DNA of 64,000 nucleotides from Halostagnicola sp. A56. GTDB taxonomy: Archaea; Halobacteriota; Halobacteria; Halobacteriales; Natrialbaceae. This document shows, piece by piece, positions 47,129 through 55,866 of this stretch. Where the stretch lies: positions 48,656 to 112,655 of the forward strand of contig NZ_JMIP02000021.1 in the NCBI RefSeq assembly GCF_000691505.1. Reading direction: 5' to 3'. Every line of letters begins with the position of its first letter. Within the stretch, counting starts at the first letter, position 1. Below the pieces are notes generated by a model. The model was not told where the DNA came from. It worked only from the letters and a program-made list of their open reading frames with translations, and ran no database searches. The translations under genes and the position numbers were made by a program.

Positions 47129-48441
47129 AGGTCGTCTTTGTCCATGACGTGGGGTTTCTCCTCGAGCGTCCGGCGCGCACTGACGAACTCCCGCCGATCC
47201 TCCGGATCCTCGGCTTCGATCGACCGATCGTCGAGGACGCTGCGGACCTCGTCGAGGAGTTCCTTTGCTTCGAAATCGAGGCTCTGGTGACAGTGGATAC
47301 AGAAATCCCGATCACTCGGGGTGTCCTCACCGCATCGGGGACAGGGGACGGGCGAGACGTCTTCGGGTTCATCGGATTCGACCTCGAGGCCGTGGAGTTG
47401 CGCGTACGCGCGTTCATTACTTTCTTCGCCGAACCGAGCCATGTAGCGGGCGGTGTGCTCGCTCCCGCGTTTTCGGCCCTGCCGGTCCTCGATTCGAGCT
47501 GTCGAGAAGTTCTGCAGGATCAGCCATCGAGTGTTCGACTTCCGGAATGCGGTCGGCGTGACGTCCTTCGTGATGTCGACGCGACCGGCAGCGTTCTTGA
47601 AGTAGTTCAAGAAGGTGTTGTAGCTGGGTCGTTCGGGCGACGAGAGCTTGCTCCAGACCGGTGCTTGGTCGTTATCCGGGGCTGGATGTTCCGAGAGCCA
47701 TTGCTGAAGGTATGGAACCGACGTGATCAGGTGGACGGTACGCTCTCCTTCTTTGCCGTCGACGTGGAGGCCAACCGAGTGCTCACCGTCGAAGATGTCT
47801 CCGACACGGAGGTCGTAGAGCTCGCCCCCACGGAGACCCGCTTCGAACTGAACGGCGAACAGCGCCTTGTCCCGCGCGTTGTGAGCGGTCTCGACCATCG
47901 CTTGGCTGTCGTCGTAGGTCAGAAGATCGCGTTCGGAGGGCACAGGGTCGAAGTCGTTACTCGTCCCAGTCGGGATCCATCTGAGACTCTCGGGCGGCTC
48001 GTCGAGTTTGCGCCGGTAGCGTCCGAACGATCGCAGCGCCGTCCGATAGTCCTGGTTGGTGTGTTCGTTGGTATACTCCTCGTTGATCCAGCGGACGACA
48101 GCCTCCGCAGCGGCACGGTACTCGAGCGTGAGTCCAAGCAAGCCGTGTTCCTCGAGGAGATCGTCGACGTCGGATTCGTGTTCGATCTCATCGGCCTCGT
48201 CGTTATCCTCGAAGTCCTCGATGGATGGCGGTGGGACGAGGGAAGCCATTCGACTACAGTGTCGGAGCAGCTTGAGGTGCCGGTGGTCGCCGATCTCCGA
48301 GGGAACGAGTCGGATGTTATCGGAGAACTTCAGGAGGTGCCGGCGGTCGGCCTCAAACTGAACGTAGCGAGAGTTTTCCCCGTTCGACCGGAGACGGTCG
48401 CGGAGGGTGTCGACTTCGGCGCGTGGGTCGGAGTCGCTCAT
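47092..48441 (-). CDS. Tyrosine recombinase/integrase with a C-terminal zinc ribbon
   Basis: A 449-residue integrase of the element. An N-terminal SAM-like helical domain leads to the catalytic part. There, FEAGLRGGELYDLRVGD carries the first Arg, TPTAFRKSNTRW is the box II region (normally HxxR; here Thr precedes the Arg), and GSEHTARYMARFGE carries His and the nucleophilic Tyr. The C-terminus has CPRCGEDTPSDRDFCIHC, a zinc ribbon. Loss of the first box II residue is unusual but occurs in haloarchaeal integrases. It probably excises and integrates this element. Confidence 0.82.
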   Translation of the reverse strand: MSDSDPRAEVDTLRDRLRSNGENSRYVQFEADRRHLLKFSDNIRLVPSEIGDHRHLKLLRHCSRMASLVPPPSIEDFEDNDEADEIEHESDVDDLLEEHGLLGLTLEYRAAAEAVVRWINEEYTNEHTNQDYRTALRSFGRYRRKLDEPPESLRWIPTGTSNDFDPVPSERDLLTYDDSQAMVETAHNARDKALFAVQFEAGLRGGELYDLRVGDIFDGEHSVGLHVDGKEGERTVHLITSVPYLQQWLSEHPAPDNDQAPVWSKLSSPERPSYNTFLNYFKNAAGRVDITKDVTPTAFRKSNTRWLILQNFSTARIEDRQGRKRGSEHTARYMARFGEESNERAYAQLHGLEVESDEPEDVSPVPCPRCGEDTPSDRDFCIHCHQSLDFEAKELLDEVRSVLDDRSIEAEDPEDRREFVSARRTLEEKPHVMDKDDLHEFATSLSSED

Positions 48442-48898
48442 CTATCAACGTTCACGGAACAATGGATTGTAAGGGTTCGGCTAGAAGCCGGCCCTTGGCT
48501 TGTCTTTCAGGACTATTTCTACCGATAGAGACGCCCACCTGTTCGAATTGTCATACTCCTGTTCGTTCGTCGAGAGCGTACGAGCCGCTGCAACCAGTTG
48601 TTGTCTGTACTGACCTAACGTTTAATTCTACTACTCTCATAAAATTTATAACGATTCAATCGTCGAATGTAAGTATAATAAACGGGGGACGGATCGAGGT
48701 TCCAGTGGTAAGCGGTCCGGAAGATGACTGGGTTCCCGTTCACGATCTCGCGTTTTCACCTACTCTCAAATATATGTTTTGTGTGTTGATTACTCGGCCT
48801 GTACTTATCGGAGTTTTCACGGAATCTTCTGAACCAACAAGCAATACTATCAACTGCTACCGCGAGTGCTCGAGGACCGCACTCTGACCGATGTTCGC
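48442..48898. other. Gene-free A/T-rich stretch between integrase and uvrB
   Basis: About 455 bp without a gene. It includes the integrase promoter region and a CCTGTACTTA motif at 48798-48807 that resembles a stretch at 29498. The right border of the element should be here, but no matching copy near the left border was found. Confidence 0.4.
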
Positions 48899-50953
48899 TC
48901 AGAACTCCTCGGCCGGCGGTGCGATACCCTCCTCGTCGCTCTCGAGTTCGAACTCCTCGCGCACCTCCCGAATCCGGTCCCGAATGTCGGCCGCCAGTTC
49001 GAACTCGAGGTTCTCCGCGGCCGCTTCCATTCGATCCTCTAAGTCCTGGACGTACCGCGCCGCCTCGTCGTCGTCCGCGAGTTCGCGTCCGGAGATTTCG
49101 GTGGTATCGGTCTTGCTCCCCGGGAGGTTCGTCTCGCCGACCTCCTTCTCGATCGTGGTCGGCTCGTAGCCGTGTTCCTCGTTGTACCGCTGTTGGATCC
49201 GGCGGCGGCGCTGGGTCTCTTCGATGGCGTCGGCCATCGCGCTCGAGGGGTCGTCGGCGTAGAGGACGACCTCGCCGTTGACGTTTCGGGCGGCCCGGCC
49301 CATCGTCTGGACGAGCGTCGTCTCGCTGCGGAGGAATCCTTCCTGGTCGGCGTCGAGGATCGCCACGAGGCTCACCTCGGGGATGTCGAGGCCCTCCCGC
49401 AGGAGGTTGATGCCGACGAGCACGTCGATCTCGCCCAAACGCAGCGAGCGGATGATCTCGTGGCGTTCGAGGGTATCGGTCTCGTCGTGCATGTACGCGA
49501 CGTTCACGCCGGCTTCCTCGAGATACTCGGTCAGGTCCTCCGCCATTCGCTTGGTGAGCGTCGTCACGAGGGTGCGCTCGTCGCGCTCGATGCGGTCGTC
49601 GATGCGATCCATCAGATCATCGACCTGCCCGCTGGCGGAGGAGATCTCCACTTCGGGATCGACGAGGTGGGTTGGTCGAACGATCTGCTCGACGATCTGA
49701 TCGCTCTCCTCGCGCTCGTAGTCGCTCGGGGTCGCAGAGACGTACAGCGTCTGGTCGGTCTTTTCCTCGAACTCCTCGAAGGTGAGCGGGCGGTTGTCGT
49801 AGGCCGTCGGCAACCGGAACCCGTTCTCGACCAGCGAGTCCTTGCGGGACTTGTCGCCGGCGTACTGGCCCCGAATCTGGGGGATGGTCTGGTGGGATTC
49901 GTCGACGACGGTCAAGAAGTCCTCCGGGAAGTAATCGAGCAGCGTGTAGGGGGCCTCGCCCGATTCGCGATCCGAGAGGTACAGCGAGTAGTTCTCGATA
50001 CCCGAACAGTAGCCGGTCTCTTGCATCATCTCGAGGTCGAAGGTCGTCCGCTCTTCGATCCGCTGGGCGGCGACGAGGTCGCCCTGGCGCTCGAAGTAGC
50101 TGATCCGGCTGTCGAGGTCGTCCCGGATTTCGTCCATCGCGTTCTCGAGTTTCGTCTCCGGAATCGAGTAGTGCTCCGCCGGGTGGACGAGCACGGCCTG
50201 CTGTTCGCCCTTGGCCTCGCCCTCGAGCGGATCGACCTTGATCATGCGATCGATCTCGTCGCCCCAGAGTTCGACCCGGACCGCGTAGCGGCCGTACATC
50301 GGGTAGATTTCGACGGTGTCGCCGCGCACGCGGAACGTGCCCTGCGTGAAGTCGACGTCGTTGCGCTCGTAGTTCAGGTCCACGAGCCGCTTTAAGAGTT
50401 CGTCGCGGCCGACCTCTTCGCCGACCTCGAGCCGCAGCGACATGTCGATGTAGTTTCGCGGGTCACCGAGCCCATAGATCGCGGAGACGGACGCGACGAC
50501 GATCACGTCTTCGCGGGTCAGGAGTGAACGGGTCGCAGAGTGGCGAAGCCGGTCGATTTCGTCGTTGATCGAGGCGTCCTTGTCGATGTAGGTGTCGCTC
50601 TGCTCGACGTAGGCCTCGGGCTGGTAGTAGTCGTAGTAGGAGACGAAGTACTCGACGGCGTTGTTCGGGAACAGATTCCGAAACTCCTCGTAGAGCTGGG
50701 CCGCCAGCGTCTTGTTGTGGGCGATCACCAGCGTCGGTTGCTGGATCTCCTCGACCGTCCACGAGACGGTGTTGGTCTTTCCCGACCCCGTCACGCCCAG
50801 CAGGGTCTGTTTGTCCGCCCCCGACTGGAACCCCTCGGCTAACTCCTCGATCGCCTCGGGCTGGTCGCCGGCGGGGTCGAAGGGCGCGTCGACCTCGAAC
50901 GGCTCGGCGGCGTCTGGACGATCCGGCTGCAGTGGGCCTCGAGTGTCGCTCAC
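48899..50953 (-). CDS. uvrB: Excinuclease ABC subunit UvrB
   Basis: A 684-residue helicase-like subunit of nucleotide excision repair; GTG at 50953 is chosen ([18 protein letters not shown]). Walker A is [11 protein letters not shown], the beta-hairpin segment is [14 protein letters not shown], and the helicase motifs are DESHQTIPQ and TMGRAARN. The UvrC-binding UVR domain is at the end ([20 protein letters not shown]). It works with UvrA and UvrC to incise damaged DNA. It is single and intact. Confidence 0.95.
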   Translation of the reverse strand: MSDTRGPLQPDRPDAAEPFEVDAPFDPAGDQPEAIEELAEGFQSGADKQTLLGVTGSGKTNTVSWTVEEIQQPTLVIAHNKTLAAQLYEEFRNLFPNNAVEYFVSYYDYYQPEAYVEQSDTYIDKDASINDEIDRLRHSATRSLLTREDVIVVASVSAIYGLGDPRNYIDMSLRLEVGEEVGRDELLKRLVDLNYERNDVDFTQGTFRVRGDTVEIYPMYGRYAVRVELWGDEIDRMIKVDPLEGEAKGEQQAVLVHPAEHYSIPETKLENAMDEIRDDLDSRISYFERQGDLVAAQRIEERTTFDLEMMQETGYCSGIENYSLYLSDRESGEAPYTLLDYFPEDFLTVVDESHQTIPQIRGQYAGDKSRKDSLVENGFRLPTAYDNRPLTFEEFEEKTDQTLYVSATPSDYEREESDQIVEQIVRPTHLVDPEVEISSASGQVDDLMDRIDDRIERDERTLVTTLTKRMAEDLTEYLEEAGVNVAYMHDETDTLERHEIIRSLRLGEIDVLVGINLLREGLDIPEVSLVAILDADQEGFLRSETTLVQTMGRAARNVNGEVVLYADDPSSAMADAIEETQRRRRIQQRYNEEHGYEPTTIEKEVGETNLPGSKTDTTEISGRELADDDEAARYVQDLEDRMEAAAENLEFELAADIRDRIREVREEFELESDEEGIAPPAEEF

Positions 50954-51080
50954 GATGACTCGAGTAGGGTCTCGAGGCACTTGACCGACACGCTTGGTGG
51001 TCGGTCAAAGGCGGCGCTCGAGGTCGTGTTCGCTGGATGTCCGTGGAAATTTGTTCAGTAACTACAGATACACTAACTAC

Positions 51081-51518
51081 TCAGGAGTTACACTCTGCCC
51101 CCTCAACCTCATTAACGCTCGAGAGTAATACCATCGATTTCAGGGATCCTTCAGATAGTAGAATATCCGTAAATACACATTCTCCCTCACTATTGCTGGG
51201 TACAGTACTGGGTGTGAGTTGTGCGATAGAAACCTCATCCGAACCCGAGACAGTGTAGTACAGCTCATATGCTGCTGGCTCGGAGGACCAATCTGGATCT
51301 ATCCACAGATGATCATCTGAGTCGACTTCTACCATATCATGATACACACGAGATTCGTCTCTCTCTAACACTAAATCAACTGTATGGGTCTCTTCTAGCC
51401 TGTTTGTGACCCGAAGACTCCCGAGTTGGATTCCCGAATCAGATCTAAATTCACCCACACAACCTCCTATAAGTGTGATTCCAAGTCCCGTAAGAATATG
51501 GCGGCGAGGTATGTCCAT
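51081..51518 (-). CDS. Secreted lipoprotein
   Basis: A 145-residue protein from the ATG at 51518. The signal has RR (MDIPRRHILTGLG) and a lipobox LIGGC (Cys at about residue 20), so it is probably Tat-exported and lipid-anchored. The rest is a beta-rich domain with two late cysteines (GECVF and AECNS), which may form a disulfide. The lower GC content suggests acquired DNA. It resembles in layout the lipoprotein at 18831. Function unknown. Confidence 0.65.
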   Translation of the reverse strand: MDIPRRHILTGLGITLIGGCVGEFRSDSGIQLGSLRVTNRLEETHTVDLVLERDESRVYHDMVEVDSDDHLWIDPDWSSEPAAYELYYTVSGSDEVSIAQLTPSTVPSNSEGECVFTDILLSEGSLKSMVLLSSVNEVEGAECNS

Positions 51519-51644
51519 AGGTATTAATTATTGAATATCTGCCACATATAGTTTGGCATGTGTCTTGGCTGTACTTACCCGATTTCACTCACAAATAACG
51601 AAACCGAGTTACGATCTTCTGAATCGACAACTGCGGTTCGAGCG

Positions 51645-51983
51645 CTACTCGAGCAGATCACCCCGAACCCGACACCCGCAGGGATAGGCGGTGTGGTGAC
51701 TCGGAACGAGTTGGACAACGGCGCTGACCGGGAGCCCGCAGTGGGGGCACTCGGGCGGGGACGACGACGGCTCGTCGGTCGCCCAGACAGCCTGCTTCGT
51801 CACGACGAGCGAGACGCCCTGCACCTCAAGGCGGACTTCGACCGAATTGCCGCCGGTCTCGAGCAACCGGGCGAGCGCCTCGGGATCGAACTCCCGGCCG
51901 AGTTGGTAGGAGTCTGGGGGAACGCCCTCGTTCTCGAGGGTGCGGACGATGTCCACGACGAGACTGTCAGTCGGCGCGGTCAT
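51645..51983 (-). CDS. HalOD1-like domain fused to a zinc ribbon
   Basis: A 112-residue protein from the ATG at 51983, aligned with the paralogue at 56078. Residues 8-62 (VVDIVRTLENEGVPPDSYQL, FDPEALARLLETGG, VEVRLEVQGVSLVV) resemble the HalOD1 output domain of halobacterial signalling proteins. The end is a zinc ribbon (CPHCGLPVSAVV and AYPCGCRV). The minus-strand structured RNA at 52091-52190 and its promoter-like block lie upstream. In the second copy the same domains are two overlapping genes. Its role is probably regulatory (inference). Confidence 0.6.
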   Translation of the reverse strand: MTAPTDSLVVDIVRTLENEGVPPDSYQLGREFDPEALARLLETGGNSVEVRLEVQGVSLVVTKQAVWATDEPSSSPPECPHCGLPVSAVVQLVPSHHTAYPCGCRVRGDLLE

Positions 51984-52038
51984 CGGTTCCACAACCCTCC
52001 AAGCGGAGACGCGGCGATCGCTGGTAGTCGACTTCGAT

Positions 52039-52074
52039 TCGTCTGTCGGACGGGATGTTTAAGCCCGCGGAGAA
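52039..52074 (-). promoter_or_regulatory. Conserved 36-nt block between structured RNA and gene, copy 1
   Basis: This block is identical to 56149-56184. On the minus strand it contains CGGGCTTAAACATCCCG, which could act as a TATA-like promoter close to the gene or as a 4-bp hairpin in the leader RNA. Perfect conservation amid diverged flanks indicates function. It lies 55 nt before the start codon at 51983. Confidence 0.5.
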
Positions 52075-52090
52075 GTAATCCAATCATGGC

Positions 52091-52190
52091 AACCGATCCT
52101 CTATCGGGTTGGAAGCCACGTCTCGGGTGCTCTAGACACCCGGGGCATTTCAATGCGAAACGCCCCCGTGTCGTGGAGTGTGTGGCTTCC
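52091..52190 (-). ncRNA. Structured leader RNA candidate, copy 1
   Basis: Base-paired elements: P1 52111-52119 with 52182-52190 (GGAAGCCAC/GTGGCTTCC), enclosing P3 52124-52129 with 52137-52142 (CGGGTG/CACCCG) and P2 52142-52151 with 52157-52166; P4 52091-52097 with 52103-52110 lies outside P1. The same fold occurs at 56205-56300 with different sequence. The P2 mismatch A.C becomes G.U on the minus strand, so I assign that strand. The TATA-like block 52206-52226 places transcription start near P1. Confidence 0.6.
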
Positions 52191-52205
52191 ATTTGATCCA
52201 ACGCC

Positions 52206-52226
52206 CTGTAGTGTCATATAAATACT
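52206..52226 (-). promoter_or_regulatory. TATA-like promoter block of the leader RNA, copy 1
   Basis: CTGTAGTGTCATATAA is shared with 56316-56336. On the minus strand it reads TTTATATGACACTACAG, a plausible archaeal TATA box about 25 nt from the first base of helix P1. The only difference between copies is one base in the A/T part. Confidence 0.5.
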
Positions 52227-52271
52227 GTTTCGGGCCGGGAATAATGTCGTCTTGCAACGTAGATACTCGAA

Positions 52272-52327
52272 GCTCTGTTGAAATCACCTGTGGCTAACGA
52301 AGGTTGAGAGATCTCGGTAAGTACAGG
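52272..52327. repeat. IS5-type terminal repeat and CTGTACTTA repeat at a gene truncation point
   Basis: GCTCTGTTGAA (52272-52282) matches repeats at 9757-9767 and 18604-18614. TAAGTACAGG (52318-52327) is the inverted form of the CCTGTACTTA motif seen at 29498 and 48798. The regulator gene at 52323 has lost its 5' part exactly here, so transposon activity probably made this junction. Confidence 0.45.
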
Positions 52328-52694
52328 CCGTATCGCTCGAGAGTACCTGAAGTGGTTCGCCGAAATCGGAATGATAACGCAGGACGGCGAATCACCCGAT
52401 CTGTTCAGCAGGAACGAATCGTACTTCGAGTGGCGACGAATTCAGCGCCTTCGCGGACAGCCGATCGAGGAGTTAGAACGAAAACTCGAACAACTCGTGG
52501 CCAAAGAGCGCGAGTACGGTGATCGGTACGAGGCGGACGCGCCGGAGGAAGTCGACGCGCTCGAGCACGCCGACTACGCGGACCTCGACTCGGTCTGGAT
52601 GGACCTTCAGGAGTGGCGGACGGTCCGCGGACGGATTCGAGAACTCGAGCGAGCACGACGGTCTCAGAACGGAAACACTCGCGCCTCCGCCTGA
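52323..52694 (+). pseudogene. 5'-truncated DUF7342-type regulator, partner of the TumE-like toxin
   Basis: The open frame from 52323 reads RIAREYLKWFAEIGM at the end of a helix-turn-helix, but an in-frame TGA at 52305 precedes it and no start codon lies between. The first usable ATG is at 52371 (107 codons). The C-terminal helical part (ESYFEWRRIQRLRGQPIEEL and the RGRIRELERARRSQ end) is intact. The DNA-binding half is missing. In related loci such proteins pair with TumE-like toxins. The remaining part may still bind the toxin. Confidence 0.6.
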
Positions 52695-52699
52695 TTTCC

Positions 52700-53128
52700 A
52701 TGGGTCGCGACAAGGACGCTCTCGACGAAGCGTTGCTACGGGAAGTCGCAAAACGACTCCGCTCGATTACGATACTCGAACGTGTGAGCGTCTTCCCACC
52801 TGAGAAACCCGCATCAGTCGTTGCTGAGATCGCCACCGTATACCATTCAGACGACATACGTCGAATCGAACTCGAGTTTCGCGCGTACCAAAACGTCGAT
52901 TTCAACGTCATCTATCGAGAACAGCGGACTGGCGACGATTGGATGATGCGGTGGGATCGGCACGAAAACCCCCACAACGCTCGAGACCATCGTCATCGAC
53001 CGCCCGACGCCCGAACCGGAGATGCGGTCGACGCGTCGTTTCCGTCCGATTTCTTCGATGTCGTCGAACGGATTCTCGGTGATGTTGACGACCGTCTCGG
53101 CGAACTCTGGGAGGAAGGGCCGACGTAG
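52700..53128 (+). CDS. TumE-like toxin (DUF6516 family)
   Basis: A 142-residue protein from the ATG at 52700, five bases after the truncated regulator. Residues about 50-110 carry the family pattern: IELEFRAYQNVDFNVIYREQ, WMMRWDRHENPHNARDHRHR and the PPDA turn. His-rich RWDRH.NPHN sites suggest a nuclease or related activity. It belongs to the TumE family of toxin-antitoxin systems; the usual partner is the upstream DUF7342 regulator. It ends 6 bp before the convergent oxidoreductase. Confidence 0.7.
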   Translation: MGRDKDALDEALLREVAKRLRSITILERVSVFPPEKPASVVAEIATVYHSDDIRRIELEFRAYQNVDFNVIYREQRTGDDWMMRWDRHENPHNARDHRHRPPDARTGDAVDASFPSDFFDVVERILGDVDDRLGELWEEGPT

Positions 53129-53133
53129 CTCCG

Positions 53134-54603
53134 TTAGTTTTGCTTACTTTCGCTCACGTCCCGCCAGTCCGGCGTGGTCGAGTAGGGTCTCGAGGCGACC
53201 TCGTCGAACGCAGCGAGCACGACCTCGTTCAACGCCGGGTGGACGTGGACCGTTTCGGCGATATCGGCCACCGTTCCGTCGCCGCGCTGGACGGCGACGG
53301 CGACCTCGTGGATCAGTGTCGAGGCCTGCGGGCCGACGATGTGACAGCCCAGTATCTTCCCGCCGGGGGCTGCGAGCACCTTGACGAATCCGTCGTCGGC
53401 CGCGAGGACCGTCCCCATCGGTGCGGTGCCGTAGGGAACCGTCGCCGCGTCGTACTCCCGATCGTCCTCGGCGAGTTCGGATTCCGTTTTCCCGAGGCTC
53501 GCGACCTGCGGAGAGGTGAAAATGGCGTGGGGAACGCCCGTATAGTCGACCGCCCGCTGCTCGTCGTCCAACACGTTCGCCGAGACGAGTTCCGCCTCGT
53601 AATCCGCGACGTGTTTGAATGGAAATTCGCCGATAACGTCGCCGAGCGCCCAGATCCCATCGATGTCGGTCTCGAGCGTCTCGTCGACCGGCAGCGAGCC
53701 GTCGTCGCCCGCTTCGAGGCCCGTCTCTTCGAGATCGAGCGTGTCCGTGTTCGGTCGCCTGCCGGCCGCGACGAGGAGGTCGTCGGCCTCGAGTTCTTCC
53801 GACGCGACCTCCTCGTCCCCGCTTTCTGCCGACTCGACGGTCACGGAGACGCCCCCGTTTCGACTCGAGACGGCCGTCGCCTCGAAGCCCGTATAGAGGT
53901 CGCAGTATTCCTCGAGCGAGTCCGTGACGACCGCGCTCACGTCGTCGTCTTCGCTCGGGACGAGCCGATCGCTTCGCCCGACGATCGAGACCTCGGCACC
54001 GAGCGCGCCGAAGAAGTAGCCGAGTTCGGCCCCGATGTAGCCGCCGCCGACGATCACGAGGCGGTCGGGCCGTTCGTCGAGGTACAACGCGTCGTCGCTG
54101 GTCAGATACTCGAGGTCTTGGAGTCCGTCGATCGGCGGTGCCGTCGGTCTCGAGCCGACGGCGATGATCACGTCCTCGCCCCGGATTCGCCGTCCGTCGG
54201 CGTCGGCACCGCTTTCCTCGCTTTCGGGATCGACGAGTTCGACCGTCCGCTCGTCGACGAACCGACCCGCCGCGTCGTAGAGTGTGACCTGCTCGTTCGT
54301 CTCGAGGCTCTCGCGCTGTCGGTCCGCCTTTTCGAAAACGGTGTCGTGGATCGCGTCGGTTATCTCGCCGTAGGCGACGTCGATCACGTCGGCATCGATC
54401 CCGAACCGGTCCGCGCGCTGGATCTCCGCGATGACGTCCGCGCGGTGGATGAGCCCCTTCGAGGGCACGCAGCCGCGAGTGATGCAGGCCCCGCCGAGCG
54501 GGCCGGGTTCGAGGACGGCCGCCTCGAGCCCCTTTTCGGCCGCCGCCGTCGCGACCTGCGAGCCCGACCCGCCCCCGAGAACGACGATGTCGTAGTCTTC
54601 CAT
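53134..54603 (-). CDS. Dihydrolipoamide dehydrogenase-like FAD disulfide oxidoreductase
   Basis: A 489-residue enzyme. The FAD motif is VVLGGGSGSQVATAAAEKG, the redox disulfide is GGACITRGCVPSKGLI (about residues 37-52) and the NAD motif is VIVGGGYIGAELGYFFGALG. The second FAD motif is GIWALGDVIGEF. The C-terminal dimer domain has HVHPALNEVV, with the catalytic His-Glu type pair. It is closest to mercuric reductase/dihydrolipoamide dehydrogenase-like proteins without a lipoyl complex nearby. Its exact substrate is unknown. Confidence 0.88.
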   Translation of the reverse strand: MEDYDIVVLGGGSGSQVATAAAEKGLEAAVLEPGPLGGACITRGCVPSKGLIHRADVIAEIQRADRFGIDADVIDVAYGEITDAIHDTVFEKADRQRESLETNEQVTLYDAAGRFVDERTVELVDPESEESGADADGRRIRGEDVIIAVGSRPTAPPIDGLQDLEYLTSDDALYLDERPDRLVIVGGGYIGAELGYFFGALGAEVSIVGRSDRLVPSEDDDVSAVVTDSLEEYCDLYTGFEATAVSSRNGGVSVTVESAESGDEEVASEELEADDLLVAAGRRPNTDTLDLEETGLEAGDDGSLPVDETLETDIDGIWALGDVIGEFPFKHVADYEAELVSANVLDDEQRAVDYTGVPHAIFTSPQVASLGKTESELAEDDREYDAATVPYGTAPMGTVLAADDGFVKVLAAPGGKILGCHIVGPQASTLIHEVAVAVQRGDGTVADIAETVHVHPALNEVVLAAFDEVASRPYSTTPDWRDVSESKQN

Positions 54604-54675
54604 GCGCGGCTCTCGACCACGGGGACGGCCAAATAACTGGCACTTGCTTACCGTCTCGAGGCGCGTTCGCTTGGC

Positions 54676-54885
54676 TTAGAGCCAACTGTCGCCGTCGTCG
54701 TCCTGTGACCCCTCGTGGTAGGTCTCGAGCGTCGCTGCGAGGTTCTCGAGGGCGGCTTCTTCGGTCTGTCCCTGACTCGAGACGCCGGTTTCCGTGTCCT
54801 CTGCGATGTAGAGTTCGTTCTCGACGGTCACGGTGATCGAGTCGTCGTCCGCGAGGTCGCTCGCGTCTCGCGCGTCGTTGGTCAT
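54676..54885 (-). CDS. HicB-like small protein without a HicA partner
   Basis: A 69-residue protein from the ATG at 54885. The fold is suggested by SITVTVENELYIAEDTETGV followed by SSQGQTEEAALENLAATLET, the beta-strand plus helix pattern of HicB antitoxins with an acidic end. No HicA toxin gene lies near. Halobacterial orphan HicB-like proteins are common. The 700-bp gene-free region upstream contains palindromes that might include its operator. Confidence 0.7.
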   Translation of the reverse strand: MTNDARDASDLADDDSITVTVENELYIAEDTETGVSSQGQTEEAALENLAATLETYHEGSQDDDGDSWL

Positions 54886-55617
54886 ACGCGATGCTATCGG
54901 CGGTGGCGTCAAATATCTGCTGACAGCGGGTTTGCGTTCGAGTGTACCCTCCTCGAGCTATACGGACAGTTGACTGCTGGTGGAGGTAGCATACGACAGC
55001 TCGTCTGGTATCCCTTCTCTCTATAGACCAAACGATCCGCCATTCGAAACTCGAAATAAAATATCGTTACTAGAGGGGAAATTTGATATATATATATATA
55101 TATACGTTAAATCTTTTTCAATATCTAATAAAACTAACGAACCTTGTTTTCAGTGAAAATGCGAATATCTCGCAGTAAAACGTCTCAAGATCTCTTTTGG
55201 ATGTTGGAATCCTATCGATGAGACCCCTCATTTTCAGTGTATACAGCAACCATCTTTTGAACATCGTTACATCTAATGGTGGATCTGGTGCTCGATCGAC
55301 CGCCAGCGTCGGCCGCCGGAGGTAAGTAGCGATGATTGACGTGATCGTGATTAATTGTAATTCACTCTCACTGGAATCACTATCGAGCGCTCGATACTGT
55401 ACGCGTTGGCGTTTTCACTGAAAACGAGGGGTGTGCCCGTTCATCGGTTTCCGCTCGAGCGGGTCCGCCACAATCCGTTCAGCGGGACGGTCGTCGGACG
55501 ATCCGCCGCTGTTCACCTCTGGTTGGGACATACCGTGTCCTACGACTGCAACGGTTATACTCGTTCGGCTCTCGTCGATGACGGTCCACGAAAACGAAGC
55601 GCTCGGTGAGTCGATCG
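54886..55617. other. Gene-free, A/T-rich stretch with repeated palindromes and a (TA)n run
   Basis: About 730 bp without a gene. A (TA)n run lies at about 55086-55104. TTTTCA-N-TGAAAA palindromes occur at 55147-55159 and 55411-55425 (the latter 15 bp perfect) with a half site TTTTCAGTG at 55231-55239. These look like sites for one DNA-binding protein. The origin of the region is unclear and it may be a landing zone of acquired DNA. Confidence 0.45.
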
Positions 55618-55866
55618 CTACTCGAGCAAGTTCGGGCTCACGCGACAGCCGCAGGGACTCGCAGTGTGGTCGGTCGGTCCGGTGGAGGTCACGTGAGTGA
55701 CGGGCCGGCCACAGCGGGGACACTGCGGGAACGGACACGATTCGGGGTCCAGATCGGTTTCGTTCGCCCAATCGCCGCTCGAGTCCTCGGCGTCCGCGCC
55801 ATCGGTATCGCGTTCGGTCCTCGAATCGGATCGCTCCGCGCTCGAGTCGCGTTCGGACTCGCTCAC
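55618..55866 (-). CDS. Zinc-ribbon protein, second half of the split paralogue
   Basis: An 82-residue protein from the GTG at 55866, overlapping the stop of the upstream gene (GTGA). An acidic low-complexity N-terminus (SESERDSSAERSDSRTERDT) is followed by the zinc ribbon CPRCGRPVTHVTSTG and SPCGCRVSPNLLE. It corresponds to the C-terminal half of the fused protein at 51645. The overlap suggests the two products act together. Probably nucleic-acid or protein binding (inference). Confidence 0.55.
   Translation of the reverse strand: MSESERDSSAERSDSRTERDTDGADAEDSSGDWANETDLDPESCPFPQCPRCGRPVTHVTSTGPTDHTASPCGCRVSPNLLE

Larger units (their letters stand above)
44240..48890. mobile_element. Small integrative element with integrase
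   Basis: Between the MATE gene and uvrB lie eight mostly small genes: a membrane protein, two accessory-type proteins, a winged-helix regulator, three small ORFs and an integrase facing inward. Base composition is lower in GC. The J-domain protein and the small ORFs are typical of haloviral or plasmid-derived elements. No tRNA or direct-repeat ends could be found, so the borders are approximate. Confidence 0.6.

Noticed and set aside
44240..48890. Attachment-site direct repeats at the element borders
   Set aside because: I compared DNA after the MATE stop with DNA before uvrB and saw no matching stretch above chance.
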